A DNA stretch of 64,000 nt from assembly GCF_003326675.1 (NCBI RefSeq), contig NZ_JPWF01000009.1, forward strand, positions 62,001-126,000, written 5' to 3'. The position numbers and the translations under genes were made by a program. The DNA comes from Thalassospira profundimaris (GTDB taxonomy: Bacteria; Pseudomonadota; Alphaproteobacteria; Rhodospirillales; Thalassospiraceae). The notes under the pieces are model-generated. The model was not told where the DNA came from. It did not search any database and saw nothing but the letters and a program-made list of their open reading frames with translations. Shown here piece after piece: positions 55,344-64,000 of the stretch; position 1 is the stretch's first letter, and each line of letters begins with the position of its first letter.

Positions 55344-56329
55344 TGGGCATCCTCCATCAAATGCAGTTCGTTTTCCTGCCAACTGATATGAACCAAACTG
55401 CCATTTTCAGGCACCGCCTGATCGGCCGGGATCAGGGCATTGATCCGCATATCGCCAAGTGCCAGACCAACCCGGGTGGTGCCCCCCAAATAGCTGCTTC
55501 CGGTCACGGTTGCCAGATGGCCATCGGACTGAACAAAGCGGATGGCTTCGGGGCGCAGGCTTGCACAGGCGTCCTTGCCGGTCAGTTGTTTGACAAAGGC
55601 CGGTTCAAGTACGTTTGATGATCCGACGAAATCGGCGACAAAGCGGCTTTGCGGACGTTGATAGATATCCTGCGGGCTTCCGACCTGCTGGATTTTGCCG
55701 TTATTGAACACCGCAACCCGGTCGGCCATCGACAGGGCCTCGCCCTGATCGTGGGTGACAAAAACAAAGGTGATGCCAAGTTTGCGTTGCAGGGTTTTAA
55801 GTTCTTCCTGCATCTGTTCACGCAATTTCAGATCAAGCGCGCCCAACGGTTCATCCAGCAGAAGGACCCTGGGTTTGTTGACCAAGGCACGGGCAAGCGC
55901 AACGCGCTGGCGCTGTCCACCGGAAAGCTGCCCTGGGCGGCGGTCGCCATAGCCCGGCAGGGCGACAAGTTCGAGGGCCTCGTTGGCGGCCTTGTGACGT
56001 TCGGCCTTGCCCATCCCCTGTATCATCAGGCCATAGGCCACATTGTCGATGATGTTCATGTGCGGGAACAGGGCGTAATCCTGAAACACGGTATTCACGT
56101 TGCGCCGATAGGGCGGCACGTTTTCGACCTTGGTGCCGAAAATTTCGATATGGCCGCTTGTGGGCTGCTCAAAGCCGGCAATCAGGCGCAGGCACGTGGT
56201 TTTGCCCGATCCTGACGGGCCGAGCATGGCGAAAAATTCACCCTCGGCAATCGACAGGTCCACATCATCAACGGCGCGAACCGTGCCGAAATGACGTGAA
56301 ACACTGGAAAAGGAAACTGCATTCGTCAT
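55340..56329 (-). CDS. ABC transporter ATPase, YdcT/PotA type
   Basis: 329 residues from the ATG at 56329. Walker A GPSGSGKTT near 37, signature LSGGQRQRVALARALV near 133, Walker B VLLLDEPLGALD and switch VTHDQGEAL, followed by a C-terminal TOBE-like regulatory domain (SLRPEAIRF). The 56544-57704 gene upstream encodes the binding protein, with a strong stem-loop in the gap. Corresponds to YdcT. Confidence 0.92.
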   Translation of the reverse strand: MTNAVSFSSVSRHFGTVRAVDDVDLSIAEGEFFAMLGPSGSGKTTCLRLIAGFEQPTSGHIEIFGTKVENVPPYRRNVNTVFQDYALFPHMNIIDNVAYGLMIQGMGKAERHKAANEALELVALPGYGDRRPGQLSGGQRQRVALARALVNKPRVLLLDEPLGALDLKLREQMQEELKTLQRKLGITFVFVTHDQGEALSMADRVAVFNNGKIQQVGSPQDIYQRPQSRFVADFVGSSNVLEPAFVKQLTGKDACASLRPEAIRFVQSDGHLATVTGSSYLGGTTRVGLALGDMRINALIPADQAVPENGSLVHISWQENELHLMEDAQ

Positions 56330-56346
56330 TGGTAAACCAGTTGTTT

Positions 56347-56372
56347 GAAGCCCGCCCGCACGGGCGGGCTTC
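56347..56372. terminator. Very stable stem-loop between binding-protein and ATPase genes
   Basis: GAAGCCCGCCCG and CGGGCGGGCTTC are perfect 12-bp inverted copies with only CA between them. On the minus strand AAACAAC follows, not a T-run, so it is not a normal terminator; a block to 3' decay after the binding-protein message is more likely. Confidence 0.65.
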
Positions 56373-56543
56373 GGGTCGCAAGGGATGGTGGCGGGTGGCG
56401 CCCAATCGGGTGATAAGTGACCTTTGCCGGTGCGCATTGCCCGGCCGTTCCCCCCGGTTCAACCGGGCAAGCGCAACACAACAGGCAAGACATCCGGGTG
56501 TACGAAACACCTGACATCACGCCGGTTCGGCCACAAGGAGGTC

Positions 56544-57704
56544 TTAGCGACCGCCAATCACGCCGATATAGTCAGATACCCAACGGTAATAGGGGACGCA
56601 TTCGCCCTGGCTTTCACATTTCGAAACCGGGGTCTGCCAGAAGCTGACACGGTCGAAATCATCAAATCCGTTGGTCGCACAGCCTTCGTCACCCAAAAGG
56701 GCATTGCCCTTACAAGCAGCCGGAACTGCCGGGTTGGAACCAAACCATGCGGCAAGGTCGCCCTGAACTTTCGGGGACAGGGAATGTTCCATCCACAAAT
56801 AGGCACAGGTCGGGTTTTCAGCATCGGCATGAAGCATGGTGGTATCGGCCCAGCCGGTCACACCTTCTTCGGGGATGGTCGATGCAATCGGCAGACCTTC
56901 GGATTTCAGAAGGTTAACCTGGAACGGCCAGGAACCCGATGCAACAACGCCTTCGTTTTTGAAGTCATCCATCTGGATGAAGGCATCATGCCAGTAACGT
57001 GATACCAGTTCACGCTGCCCGCGCAAAAGATCAAGGGCGGCGGCATATTGATCGGCATTGAGCTCATACGGGCTTTTGATGCCCAGTTCCGGATTATGCG
57101 CCATCAGATATTGCGCAGCATCGGCAATATGGATCGGACCGTCATAGGCCTGAACGCGGCCCTTGTTGGATTTGCCATCGGCCAGCGTCATTTCCTTGAA
57201 AACAACATCCCAGCTTTTGGGCGCTTCCTTGAAGGCCTCGGTATTATACATCAAAACGTTCGGGCCCCACTGATAGGGCGTACCGTAATGATTGCCGCCA
57301 ACCGTGTGCCAAGGCGCACTTTTAAGGCGGTCATCAACCGTGTTCCAGCTTGGAATAAGGTCGGTATTGATCGGCTGAACGCGTTTACCGGCAATCATGC
57401 GCAGTGATGCATCGCCCGATGCGGTCACAAGGTCAAAGCCGCCCTCGTTCATCAGGGCAACCATTTCATCGGATGTGTTGGCGGTTTTCACATTCACCTT
57501 ACATCCGGTTTCTTTTTCAAACGATGTTACCCAGTCGAAATTGGCATCGGTTTCGCCGCGTTCGATATAGCCCGGCCATGCAACGATATTTACATTGCCT
57601 TCGGGGGTTCCAAGTGCGGTCATCATGTCGGCTGCGGCGGCCTGACTTGCCGCCAAGGCAAGCACGACCATCACGGACGTGCCCGATTTCAGTAATGATT
57701 TCAT
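56544..57704 (-). CDS. Polyamine-type ABC transporter substrate-binding protein (YdcS/PotD type)
   Basis: 386 residues from the ATG at 57704 with GGGAGA upstream. A Sec signal peptide (MKSLLKSGTSVMVVLALAAS, cleavage after AAA near 24) precedes the PotD-like fold (VNIVAWPGYIERGETD, KVNVKTANTSDEMVALM). Four cysteines near the C-terminus (AACKGNALLGDEGCAT, then KCESQGECVPYY) may form disulfides. First gene of the operon binding protein, ATPase, two permeases, patD, the same order as E. coli ydcSTUVW. Putrescine is the likely ligand. Confidence 0.9.
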   Translation of the reverse strand: MKSLLKSGTSVMVVLALAASQAAAADMMTALGTPEGNVNIVAWPGYIERGETDANFDWVTSFEKETGCKVNVKTANTSDEMVALMNEGGFDLVTASGDASLRMIAGKRVQPINTDLIPSWNTVDDRLKSAPWHTVGGNHYGTPYQWGPNVLMYNTEAFKEAPKSWDVVFKEMTLADGKSNKGRVQAYDGPIHIADAAQYLMAHNPELGIKSPYELNADQYAAALDLLRGQRELVSRYWHDAFIQMDDFKNEGVVASGSWPFQVNLLKSEGLPIASTIPEEGVTGWADTTMLHADAENPTCAYLWMEHSLSPKVQGDLAAWFGSNPAVPAACKGNALLGDEGCATNGFDDFDRVSFWQTPVSKCESQGECVPYYRWVSDYIGVIGGR

Positions 57705-57810
57705 TGTGATGTCTCCCAGTTGCAGGGCGTCAATTCGTGTGACTTTTATTTCCCGCCGCAAAGGGTACGCTGATCCTGAGCATTCACAATTTCATTTATC
57801 AGAAATACGT

Positions 57811-57827
57811 TATCGGTTTTTCCGATA
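57811..57827. promoter_or_regulatory. LysR-type inverted repeat upstream of the putrescine-type operon
   Basis: TATCGG-TTTTT-CCGATA is a perfect 6-bp inverted repeat and matches ATC-N9-GAT, with the T-N11-A core expected for LysR proteins. It lies 107 bases before the binding-protein start and 39 bases from the end of the LysR gene. Confidence 0.6.
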
Positions 57828-57865
57828 TCATCCTGAAGCGTATGGTAGCAAAGCGATTGAGGGCT

Positions 57866-58774
57866 TTAACGTAAACGTGTTGCGCGGTGGGCCTGCGCAA
57901 GTCCGATGAAGTCGCGTGCGGCTTGTGAAAGCGGTGATCCTTTGCGCCAGACCACGCCGACCTGAACCATCGGAAGTGTGCCCGATACATCGCGGCTTTC
58001 AATACGGTCACCTTCAAGCGACCAGGGCCGATAAACCAGATCGGGCAGCAACGATAAACCCGCCCCGGTGGCAACCAGACTGCGCACAGCTTCGACCGAT
58101 CTTGTGCGAAATGCCACACGCGGACGGGTGCCAAGCGCACCAAGAAGCTTGCCGGTGGCTTCTTCGATTTCATCAACGGTCAGCATGATCAGGGGTTCGG
58201 ATGTCACATCATCAAGGGTGATGCTTTGTGCGGTCGCAAGCCGATGACCAAGTGGCAGCCACAGGCGATAGGGGGAGACTTCAAGAATTTCCGATTGCAG
58301 GGCAAGCCGGTCGCGCAGGTTGGAAATCACCATGACCGCAGCATCAATTTCCCCGCCGATCAAAAGATGTTCCAGATAATCGCCGTTATCTTCAATCGCA
58401 CTGACCGTGACCTGCGGATAGGCGCGACGATAACGGGCAAGAATGTCAGACAGAACATAACCGGCGACAAGCGACGTCACACCCAGATGCAATTCGCCCT
58501 GTTCGGACTTGGCGGTGTCTTCAAATGCCTGTTTGGCGTCCGAGACATTGGCAAGGATCGTGGTGGCATGGCGCAGGAACTGGTGCCCGTTATGGGTAAT
58601 GTTCAGGCCACGCGAATGGCGATCAAACAGCGTGACGCCAAGGTCGGCTTCAAGTTCCTTGATCGCCTCGGTCACGGCCGATTGCGAAATCGACAGAATA
58701 TGGGCTGCCCCCGATACAGTTCCCTGCTCGGCAACGGCGACGAAATATTGAAGCTGTCGAATGGTAAATGCCAT
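57866..58774 (-). CDS. LysR-family regulator, probably of the putrescine-type operon
   Basis: 302 residues from the ATG at 58774. Winged helix at the N-terminus (MAFTIRQLQYFVAVAEQGTV, then AAHILSISQSAVTEAIKELE) and effector domain from about 90 (GELHLGVTSLVAGYVLSDIL). Same strand as and directly upstream of the ydc-type operon; the inverted repeat between them is the likely binding site. It resembles regulators of amino acid and polyamine use; the inducer is unknown. Confidence 0.9.
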   Translation of the reverse strand: MAFTIRQLQYFVAVAEQGTVSGAAHILSISQSAVTEAIKELEADLGVTLFDRHSRGLNITHNGHQFLRHATTILANVSDAKQAFEDTAKSEQGELHLGVTSLVAGYVLSDILARYRRAYPQVTVSAIEDNGDYLEHLLIGGEIDAAVMVISNLRDRLALQSEILEVSPYRLWLPLGHRLATAQSITLDDVTSEPLIMLTVDEIEEATGKLLGALGTRPRVAFRTRSVEAVRSLVATGAGLSLLPDLVYRPWSLEGDRIESRDVSGTLPMVQVGVVWRKGSPLSQAARDFIGLAQAHRATRLR

Positions 58775-58849
58775 GATGCCATCACGATAGGCGATGGCAG
58801 TCGCCTTGTCGCGGTTTTTTCGATACCGCAACAAGGAATGCAGATGGAC

Positions 58850-60190
58850 TTAGCTTTCCACCAGTTCGGGGGTCGGTTTGACCAGTGTTCTGGCACCGGG
58901 GTCGAAGCTTACCGACATGCCGCCATTGGGCAGATGTGTCGGCGTGCAGCGCCAGTCAAGCCGTTCGCAAATGCGCCGGACAAGCTGCAAGCCGATGCCT
59001 TCGCCCTGCGGGGTGGTGCATTGGCCATTGCAGGTCGAAATGGTGTTTTCAACGGTCAGTTCGGTGCCGGTCAGGGTGATGGTGACCTGGCCCTTTGGGG
59101 TGTGCTGAAACGCATTGCGGATCAGGTTGGATACCACAATCATCAGGGCCGCACGCGACGTGGCGATTTCGGTTTCCCGGCTGTCAGGGGCAAAGTGACA
59201 GGTGACGTGTTTGCCCTCGGTCAAATAGGAAAGGTCGCTGATTTCCTGTTCGATGAAGCTTGCAAGATGGATATGTTCGGTTTCGCCCAGCGGCGCATTT
59301 TCCCGACCCAGCCACAGCAGCGTTTCAAGCAATTGCTGCATATTGCGGTTTGCGCGTTTGATGCGTGCCATCACACGTGACTGGGTGGCGTTCAGCGGGC
59401 TTTTTTCCAGTAATTCGACATTGCCCGAAACGATGGTGACAGGGGTGCGCAATTCGTGGCTGGCCTGACGCAGGAATTCACGTTCGCGGGCAACGAATTT
59501 GTCGATCTGGTCAACGGACCGATGCAGTTCGTGGGCGACATCATTCAGTTCCTCGAACCCGAAATCGGGGATTGGCGCCCCCAGATTATCCGCCGTCAGG
59601 TTATTGGCCCAGCTTTGCAAATCTTCGGATGGTTTGGTCAGGCGTTTGCCGATGATCCACAGGAACCAGGCAAAAATGCCGATCACGATCAGGGCAAAGG
59701 GCACGGAAAGCCATGCCAGATTATGCAGGCGTTCAAAGAAGACGCTGTCACCATCTCCAACGTGATAGGTCTGCAAAATCAGGATGTTGCGACCATCAGC
59801 AAGGTGATGGGGAAAGACCAGAAAGATCGGGTTATCCGGGTTTTTCTGGTCGGTATACTGGTCGGTATTGATGTAGAAAAGTTCGCCGGTTTCAAGATCG
59901 TCGGGCGTGACATGCGCACGGAGTTCGGACGGGAGCTGATCAAAGCTGTCAAAGGATTCAATATTGAACCCCTTGGGCAACGGGGCGTTCGGATCGCGGG
60001 TAAGCTGATCGTCATATTGTTCGGCAATCAGTTGTAACTGAAAGGCTGCGACCATCCACTTGCCATACAGCATGTAGAAATTAAGCACAGCGGTATAAAG
60101 AACCAGCGTGATCACCAGACCCAGCAACACGTAATTGCGCACAAAGCGCGAAAAGGAGCGGGTCTTTGGGGCACAACAGGGTGACGGCAT
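58850..60190 (-). CDS. Sensor histidine kinase with unusual CxxxC in the ATP-binding domain
   Basis: 446 residues from the ATG at 60190, just after the regulator stop. One membrane segment near 17-40, a periplasmic domain to about 180, a second segment, then the H-box FLRQASHELRTPVTIVSG. The N-box is SNLIRNAFQHTPKG and the G2 box GEGIGLQLVRRICERL. Where a DNGxG G1 box is expected the sequence is VENTISTCNGQCTTPQ, so G1 looks degenerate and has two cysteines. A second cysteine pair (SPCCAPK) is at the N-terminus. Forms a pair with the regulator at 60196. Confidence 0.88.
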   Translation of the reverse strand: MPSPCCAPKTRSFSRFVRNYVLLGLVITLVLYTAVLNFYMLYGKWMVAAFQLQLIAEQYDDQLTRDPNAPLPKGFNIESFDSFDQLPSELRAHVTPDDLETGELFYINTDQYTDQKNPDNPIFLVFPHHLADGRNILILQTYHVGDGDSVFFERLHNLAWLSVPFALIVIGIFAWFLWIIGKRLTKPSEDLQSWANNLTADNLGAPIPDFGFEELNDVAHELHRSVDQIDKFVAREREFLRQASHELRTPVTIVSGNVELLEKSPLNATQSRVMARIKRANRNMQQLLETLLWLGRENAPLGETEHIHLASFIEQEISDLSYLTEGKHVTCHFAPDSRETEIATSRAALMIVVSNLIRNAFQHTPKGQVTITLTGTELTVENTISTCNGQCTTPQGEGIGLQLVRRICERLDWRCTPTHLPNGGMSVSFDPGARTLVKPTPELVES

Positions 60191-60195
60191 AACAG

Positions 60196-60876
60196 TTACT
60201 CGCGCAGGGCCACGCCCTGGCCCGGAATGGTGTGGATAAGATTTTGTTCGAACGGTTTGTCGATCCGATGGCGCAATTTGTAAAGATGCGTTTTCAGCGC
60301 ATTGGTATCGGGCGGGTCCCCCTGCCATAGGGCCATCGAAAGACGGGACCGGGTGACAACGCGCGGACTGTTTTGCGCAAGGACTTCCAAAATCGTCCAA
60401 CCCGTTGGCGATACATTGATATTTTTCCCGGCCCGAATGACAGAACGGTTTTCGAAATCAATGCTGAGATCACCAAGCGCAAAGCGTTTGACTTCACCGC
60501 TGCGCCGGCGTGACAGCACGCGGGTCCGAAGCAAAAGTTCTTCAAGTGCGAACGGCTTGACCAGATAGTCATCGGCCCCTGCGTGAAAACCTTCGATCTT
60601 GTCATCAAGGGTATCGCGCGCGGTCAGCATCAGAACCGGGGTATCGACCCCTTCATCGCGCAGTGCCTTGCAAATGCTGATGCCATCGCGGAATGGCAAC
60701 ATCAGATCAAGCAAGATAACGTCATATTCCCCGGTCAGGGCCATCTGATAGGCGGTTTCGCCATCATAGGCATGGTCGCATTCAACCCCTTCAATCGTCA
60801 GATAGTCACTGACGGTTGCGGCGATATCCATATTGTCCTCGACCAGAAGGACCATGATGTTGGCGGTTGCTTTCAT
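60196..60876 (-). CDS. OmpR-family response regulator
   Basis: 226 residues. Receiver domain at 1-125 (VLLVEDNMD acidic pocket, Asp in ILLDLMLPF, LTARDT, LVKPF), then a winged-helix domain (SPTGWTILEVLAQ, RLSMALWQGD, NALKTHLYKLRHRIDK). Five bases separate it from the kinase gene. It lies downstream of the MocA/XdhC genes on the same strand, 90 bases away, so it may be co-transcribed or have its own promoter. Signal and targets unknown. Confidence 0.92.
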   Translation of the reverse strand: MKATANIMVLLVEDNMDIAATVSDYLTIEGVECDHAYDGETAYQMALTGEYDVILLDLMLPFRDGISICKALRDEGVDTPVLMLTARDTLDDKIEGFHAGADDYLVKPFALEELLLRTRVLSRRRSGEVKRFALGDLSIDFENRSVIRAGKNINVSPTGWTILEVLAQNSPRVVTRSRLSMALWQGDPPDTNALKTHLYKLRHRIDKPFEQNLIHTIPGQGVALRE

Positions 60877-60966
60877 TCACGTCGTCTCGTTGTCAGCAGC
60901 ATGGCTACCATGCCGTAAATCCGCCAGTCGGTCAGCCATAAACAGCCAGCCCGTTGGCGCGCCTGT

Positions 60967-61575
60967 TCAGGCAGGTTGTTTCAAAACGGTTCGAAGATCA
61001 TCTTGGGTGTCGATATCAAACCGGGCATTGGGCAAATCAATCCCGACCACGTCATGGCGCGAACCATTCAGGATATTGCGTGCCCCGGATGGGCCGGTAA
61101 GCCCCTTAAGGCTGTCAAACAGATTGCCGGGGAACAGGGCCGGGACGCCAAACCCGTTTTTGTGGCGGGTTGCGATGATCTGGCTGCCGTCAAAGCGGGC
61201 GATCAGTTGATCATAATCCATGCTGGTAAGCGCAACTTGATCACACAGCGTAATCAGAACCCCGTCAAAGGCGCCTTGTGCGCACACGGCATCGATCCCC
61301 GATGCGATCGAGCTTCCCATTCCCGATGCCCAATCGGGATTATGGACAATATGGGCAGCGGGGCCGACCAAAGGTGCAATCTCATCGCCAAATGCCCCAA
61401 GCACGACAAAGCATTCAAGTTCGGGCACTGCCGTCAGGCGATCAAGTGTATGGCCGATCATTGGCCTGCCTTTGATATCGGCAAGCTGCTTGCGCCCGCC
61501 AAAACGCGCACTTTCCCCGGCCGCCAGTAAAAGGGCGGCAAGTTTGGGTATGGTTCGGGGGGCGTGCAATGTCAT
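60967..61575 (-). CDS. Molybdenum cofactor cytidylyltransferase-like nucleotidyltransferase (MocA type)
   Basis: 202 residues from the ATG at 61575; a longer open frame upstream overlaps xdhC in a different frame and shows no family pattern. The NTP-transferase signature LLLAAGESARFGGRKQLADI is at about 14-33. Further motifs are DWASGMGSSIASGI and ITLCDQVALTS. MocA converts molybdopterin cofactor to its CMP-bound form for xanthine-dehydrogenase-type enzymes, in agreement with the hydroxylase subunit and XdhC-type gene upstream. Confidence 0.85.
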   Translation of the reverse strand: MTLHAPRTIPKLAALLLAAGESARFGGRKQLADIKGRPMIGHTLDRLTAVPELECFVVLGAFGDEIAPLVGPAAHIVHNPDWASGMGSSIASGIDAVCAQGAFDGVLITLCDQVALTSMDYDQLIARFDGSQIIATRHKNGFGVPALFPGNLFDSLKGLTGPSGARNILNGSRHDVVGIDLPNARFDIDTQDDLRTVLKQPA

Positions 61576-61588
61576 GACCGCATCAATC

Positions 61589-62587
61589 TTATTCCGCGGC
61601 CTGCGCCATGGCAGGGGCGGCGCGCTGTTTGAACAGGGCATGATGGATGCCTGACAACATCGAAAGGGCGATGCTTTCTGGCAGTTGGCCGCCAATATCA
61701 AGGCCCGCCGGGCTTGAAATATCAAAGGCCAGATCATTGCGGGTCAGGCCTGCCCGTTCAAGCACATCGGCAAAACGGTGGCGCGGACCAAGGGCCGAAA
61801 GATGCTTGATCGGTGAATTGCACAAAACGCCAAGTGCATTGGCATCAATACCCACACTGTGCGCCATCAGGATCACGGCATCGACCCGCTGATCGCGGAC
61901 ATAGGCCGCAAGGTCCTGGTCAATTTTGCGCAGGATCGTATCGGCTTGCGGAAAATGTTCGGGTCGCGCATTGGCGGGCCGCGGATCGACCAGTGTGGTT
62001 TTCCAGCCCATGCTATGGGCAATCCCGATCACCGGGCGGGCATCAATACCACCCCCCACCACAAGGATATGGGGTTCCGGGGAAATCGGCGTGACCAGCC
62101 AGTCCCCATCCGTGCGGTTTTCGATATGGGCAGGGGGATTGGCATACAGATCGCCGGTCTGGAAATAGCCTTCGACCGCGTTGATCTTCTGAAAATAAAG
62201 GCCGCTTTCGCGTCGGGTCAGGGCGCTGTGCAAATCCGAAAGGCCAAGGTCATTTTCAGCACTGATCGGTTGCAGCATGATATAGACCGTGCCGCCACAA
62301 CCAACACCAAGCTTGAAGGAAAGATCGTCTTCATCATTGCCGTCATAGGTCAGCATGACCGGGCGCCCGGTCAGCATCGCCTTGCGGGCATTGCGGATAA
62401 TGTCAGCTTCAAGACAGCCACCACTCAGCAGGCCGAACTGTTGTCCGTGCCCGTTGATCAGCATCATCGCCCCGGCCTTGCGATAGGCCGATCCTTCGGT
62501 GCGGTAAACCGTACCCAGAACCCATTCGGTGCTGTCGCGGTTTTCCTGCCATGCCGAAAGCATTGCGGAAAGTTGGTTATTCATCAC
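61589..62587 (-). CDS. xdhC: XdhC/CoxI family molybdenum hydroxylase maturation factor
   Basis: 332 residues. N-terminal XdhC domain (WVLGTVYRTEGSAYRKAGAM, LLSGGCLEADI, LGVGCGGTVYIMLQP with the conserved cysteines), then a C-terminal Rossmann domain (HILVVGGGIDARPVIGIAHS). These proteins bind molybdenum cofactor and help its sulfuration and insertion into xanthine-dehydrogenase-type enzymes. It follows the large subunit gene after 92 bases and precedes the MocA-type gene by 13 bases. Confidence 0.9.
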   Translation of the reverse strand: MMNNQLSAMLSAWQENRDSTEWVLGTVYRTEGSAYRKAGAMMLINGHGQQFGLLSGGCLEADIIRNARKAMLTGRPVMLTYDGNDEDDLSFKLGVGCGGTVYIMLQPISAENDLGLSDLHSALTRRESGLYFQKINAVEGYFQTGDLYANPPAHIENRTDGDWLVTPISPEPHILVVGGGIDARPVIGIAHSMGWKTTLVDPRPANARPEHFPQADTILRKIDQDLAAYVRDQRVDAVILMAHSVGIDANALGVLCNSPIKHLSALGPRHRFADVLERAGLTRNDLAFDISSPAGLDIGGQLPESIALSMLSGIHHALFKQRAAPAMAQAAE

Positions 62588-62610
62588 ATGCGCCCTTCCA
62601 AAAAGGGGAA

Positions 62611-62654
62611 CTGCCCGGAGAGCCGGGGAGGGGGAAGTTGGGTTCCCCGGGCAG
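62611..62654 (-). terminator. Hairpin between the hydroxylase subunit and xdhC
   Basis: On the minus strand CTGCCCGG and CCGGGCAG pair around a 28-base C-rich loop and are followed by TTCCCCTTTTTGG. It may partly end transcription so that maturation factors are made in smaller amount than the enzyme. Confidence 0.5.
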
Positions 62655-62679
62655 CTATGCCGGCATTGCCAGCGATACC

Positions 62680-64000
62680 CTAGACGAAGTCAAAACCGGC
62701 TTTGGTCATGGGAAGATCCATGATGCGTTTGCCGGTCTTGGCAAAGATGGCATTGGCAACAGCCGGGCCGGTCGGCGGAACACCCGGTTCGCCAACCCCG
62801 GTCGGCGCATTGTTCGAAGACACAATTGCGACCTCGATCTCTGGCATTTCCGGGTTGCGCAGCAATTCATAGTCCGGAAAGTTGTACTGATCGACTTCGC
62901 CGTCGGTCAGGGTGACTTCGTTGCGGAAGATGGCCGAAAGGGCGTAACCGGCCCCGCCTTCCATCTGCGCACGGATCACATCGGGGTTCACAGCAACCCC
63001 GCATTCGACCGCCATGAACAGCTTGTTGACATGAACGCTTGTGTCTTCGACCGTGACATCGGCCACGACCGCCACACAGGTACTGAACGAGAAGTGGGCC
63101 GCAAAGCCGCGCTTGTCGCCTTTTTCCCAACCGGAAATCTCGCGGACCAGTTTGATGGCCTCGATCATGCGGGCCTGATTGGCACCGGCCGGATCAAGCA
63201 TGGCAAGACGCATTTCAATCGGGTCCTGACCGGTTTCGGTCGCGACCATATCCATCAGACTTTCCATCACAAAGCCGGTATGGGTATGACCGACCGAGCG
63301 CCACCAGTTGATCGGAACTGCGGTGGTAAAGTCACTGAGACCGATGCCCATATTGGGAAGGGTATAAAGACTTTCGGCAACACCTTCGACCGAGGTCGGG
63401 TCAATGCCATTCTGAACCATTCCGTCGAACGGACCGCCCTTGGCAATCGATTTGGTCGCCAGACGATGATCCCAGCCAACAATCTTGCCATCGGCATCAA
63501 GGCCGATTTTGGCACGATGGGCCGACATCGGGCGATAATAGCCGCCCTTGATATCGTCTTCGCGGCTCCAGACCAGTTTGACCGGCACCTTGCGCCCGGA
63601 AACGGCAAAGGCCATGGCGGCTTCGACATTGTAATCCGATGCCGCGTTGGCACGACGGCCAAATGATCCGCCGGCATAAAGCGTTCTGATCTCGACCTTG
63701 GCCGGATCAAGGCCAAGGGTTGCCGCGACCATCGGACGGGTCAGGGTCGGGAACTGGCAACCGTCATGAACACGCACACCATCCCCAACCGGTTCGATGG
63801 TGCAGTTTTCCGGCTCCAACGGTGCATGGGCAAGGAACGGGAAGGTGAACTGTGCATTAATCGTTTTGGCAGCATCGGCCAGAATTGGCGCAACCGATGC
63901 CAGCGGTACTTCGTGATTGGCATCAAATTGCGGGGCATCAAGCAATGCCAGATGATCGGCAACCATGGCATCGGTGCTACGCGTTTCCGCGGCACTGAAA
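62680..64000 (-). CDS. Molybdenum hydroxylase large subunit, C-terminal part (isoquinoline 1-oxidoreductase beta/IorB type), runs off the window
   Basis: The frame stays open to the last base, so about 440 C-terminal residues are present and the N-terminus lies outside. Cofactor-binding motifs are [18 protein letters not shown] and the final [15 protein letters not shown] with the catalytic glutamate that abstracts a proton in this superfamily. [16 protein letters not shown] is typical of the IorB/aldehyde-dehydrogenase single-chain branch, usually with a separate [2Fe-2S] subunit. The substrate could be an N-heterocycle or aldehyde. XdhC- and MocA-type maturation genes follow. Confidence 0.88.
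   Translation of the reverse strand, partial: FSAAETRSTDAMVADHLALLDAPQFDANHEVPLASVAPILADAAKTINAQFTFPFLAHAPLEPENCTIEPVGDGVRVHDGCQFPTLTRPMVAATLGLDPAKVEIRTLYAGGSFGRRANAASDYNVEAAMAFAVSGRKVPVKLVWSREDDIKGGYYRPMSAHRAKIGLDADGKIVGWDHRLATKSIAKGGPFDGMVQNGIDPTSVEGVAESLYTLPNMGIGLSDFTTAVPINWWRSVGHTHTGFVMESLMDMVATETGQDPIEMRLAMLDPAGANQARMIEAIKLVREISGWEKGDKRGFAAHFSFSTCVAVVADVTVEDTSVHVNKLFMAVECGVAVNPDVIRAQMEGGAGYALSAIFRNEVTLTDGEVDQYNFPDYELLRNPEMPEIEVAIVSSNNAPTGVGEPGVPPTGPAVANAIFAKTGKRIMDLPMTKAGFDFV

Overview
The window looks like one contiguous stretch of an alphaproteobacterial chromosome. Gene density is high, GC is moderate (roughly the mid-fifties by eye), many solute-binding-protein transporters are present, the nas/nir cluster is of alphaproteobacterial type, and each catabolic block has its own local regulator. 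The style resembles Rhodospirillales such as Thalassospira, but that is an inference from gene content, not a database match. I see no rRNA, tRNA, insertion sequence, prophage or CRISPR.

Layout. 1-5.7 kb: one end of an aryl-polyene-type cluster on the minus strand: lipoprotein, chain-length-factor-like ketosynthase homologue, acyltransferase, two acyl carrier proteins, COG4648-type membrane protein, an AMP-ligase fused to a hotdog dehydratase, and the start of a glycosyltransferase. A phosphopantetheinyl transferase is divergent from it and could activate both carrier proteins. 5.7-7.0 kb: a small DUF2218-like gene flanked by copies of the same inverted repeat, and a short orphan gene. 7.0-9.7 kb: LysR regulator and methylmalonate-semialdehyde dehydrogenase. 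9.7-20.2 kb: assimilatory nitrate reduction. nirB-nirD-nasA and a cysG-like gene read left; a nitrate transporter, nasT and nasS read right. The shared intergenic region carries two sigma-54-like promoters and two leader RNAs with paired hexaloop hairpins that fit NasT (ANTAR) targets; the nirB leader also shows an overlapping terminator.

20.2-25.4 kb: an SLC5 symporter/histidine kinase hybrid, a small membrane protein, a receiver-only protein and an XRE/ScfR-type regulator. 25.6-30.8 kb: a five-gene branched-chain-type ABC importer. 30.9-40.3 kb: tyrosine/homogentisate catabolism (Lrp regulator, 4-hydroxyphenylpyruvate dioxygenase, MarR regulator, homogentisate dioxygenase, fumarylacetoacetase, maleylacetoacetate isomerase) enclosing a TRAP transporter with an IclR regulator. 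40.3-49.6 kb: a locus tied together by a repeated 12-bp palindrome: gamma-glutamyltransferase family enzyme, GntR regulator, SnoaL-like protein, a second branched-chain-type importer in which permease and both ATPases are one 854-residue chain, and a cytosine-deaminase-like amidohydrolase.

49.6-52.0 kb: an unrecognised two-gene operon of exported proteins, one with WG-like repeats. 52.1-58.8 kb: a putrescine-type uptake and oxidation operon in the order of E. coli ydcSTUVW, with a LysR gene upstream. 58.8-64.0 kb: a two-component system, then MocA-like and XdhC-like maturation factors and a truncated molybdenum hydroxylase large subunit running off the right edge.

The most distinctive points are the paired nas leader RNAs, the permease-ATPase-ATPase fusion with a degenerate signature motif, the ligase-dehydratase fusion, the cysG gene with a decayed methyltransferase half, and the shared GntR-type palindrome.
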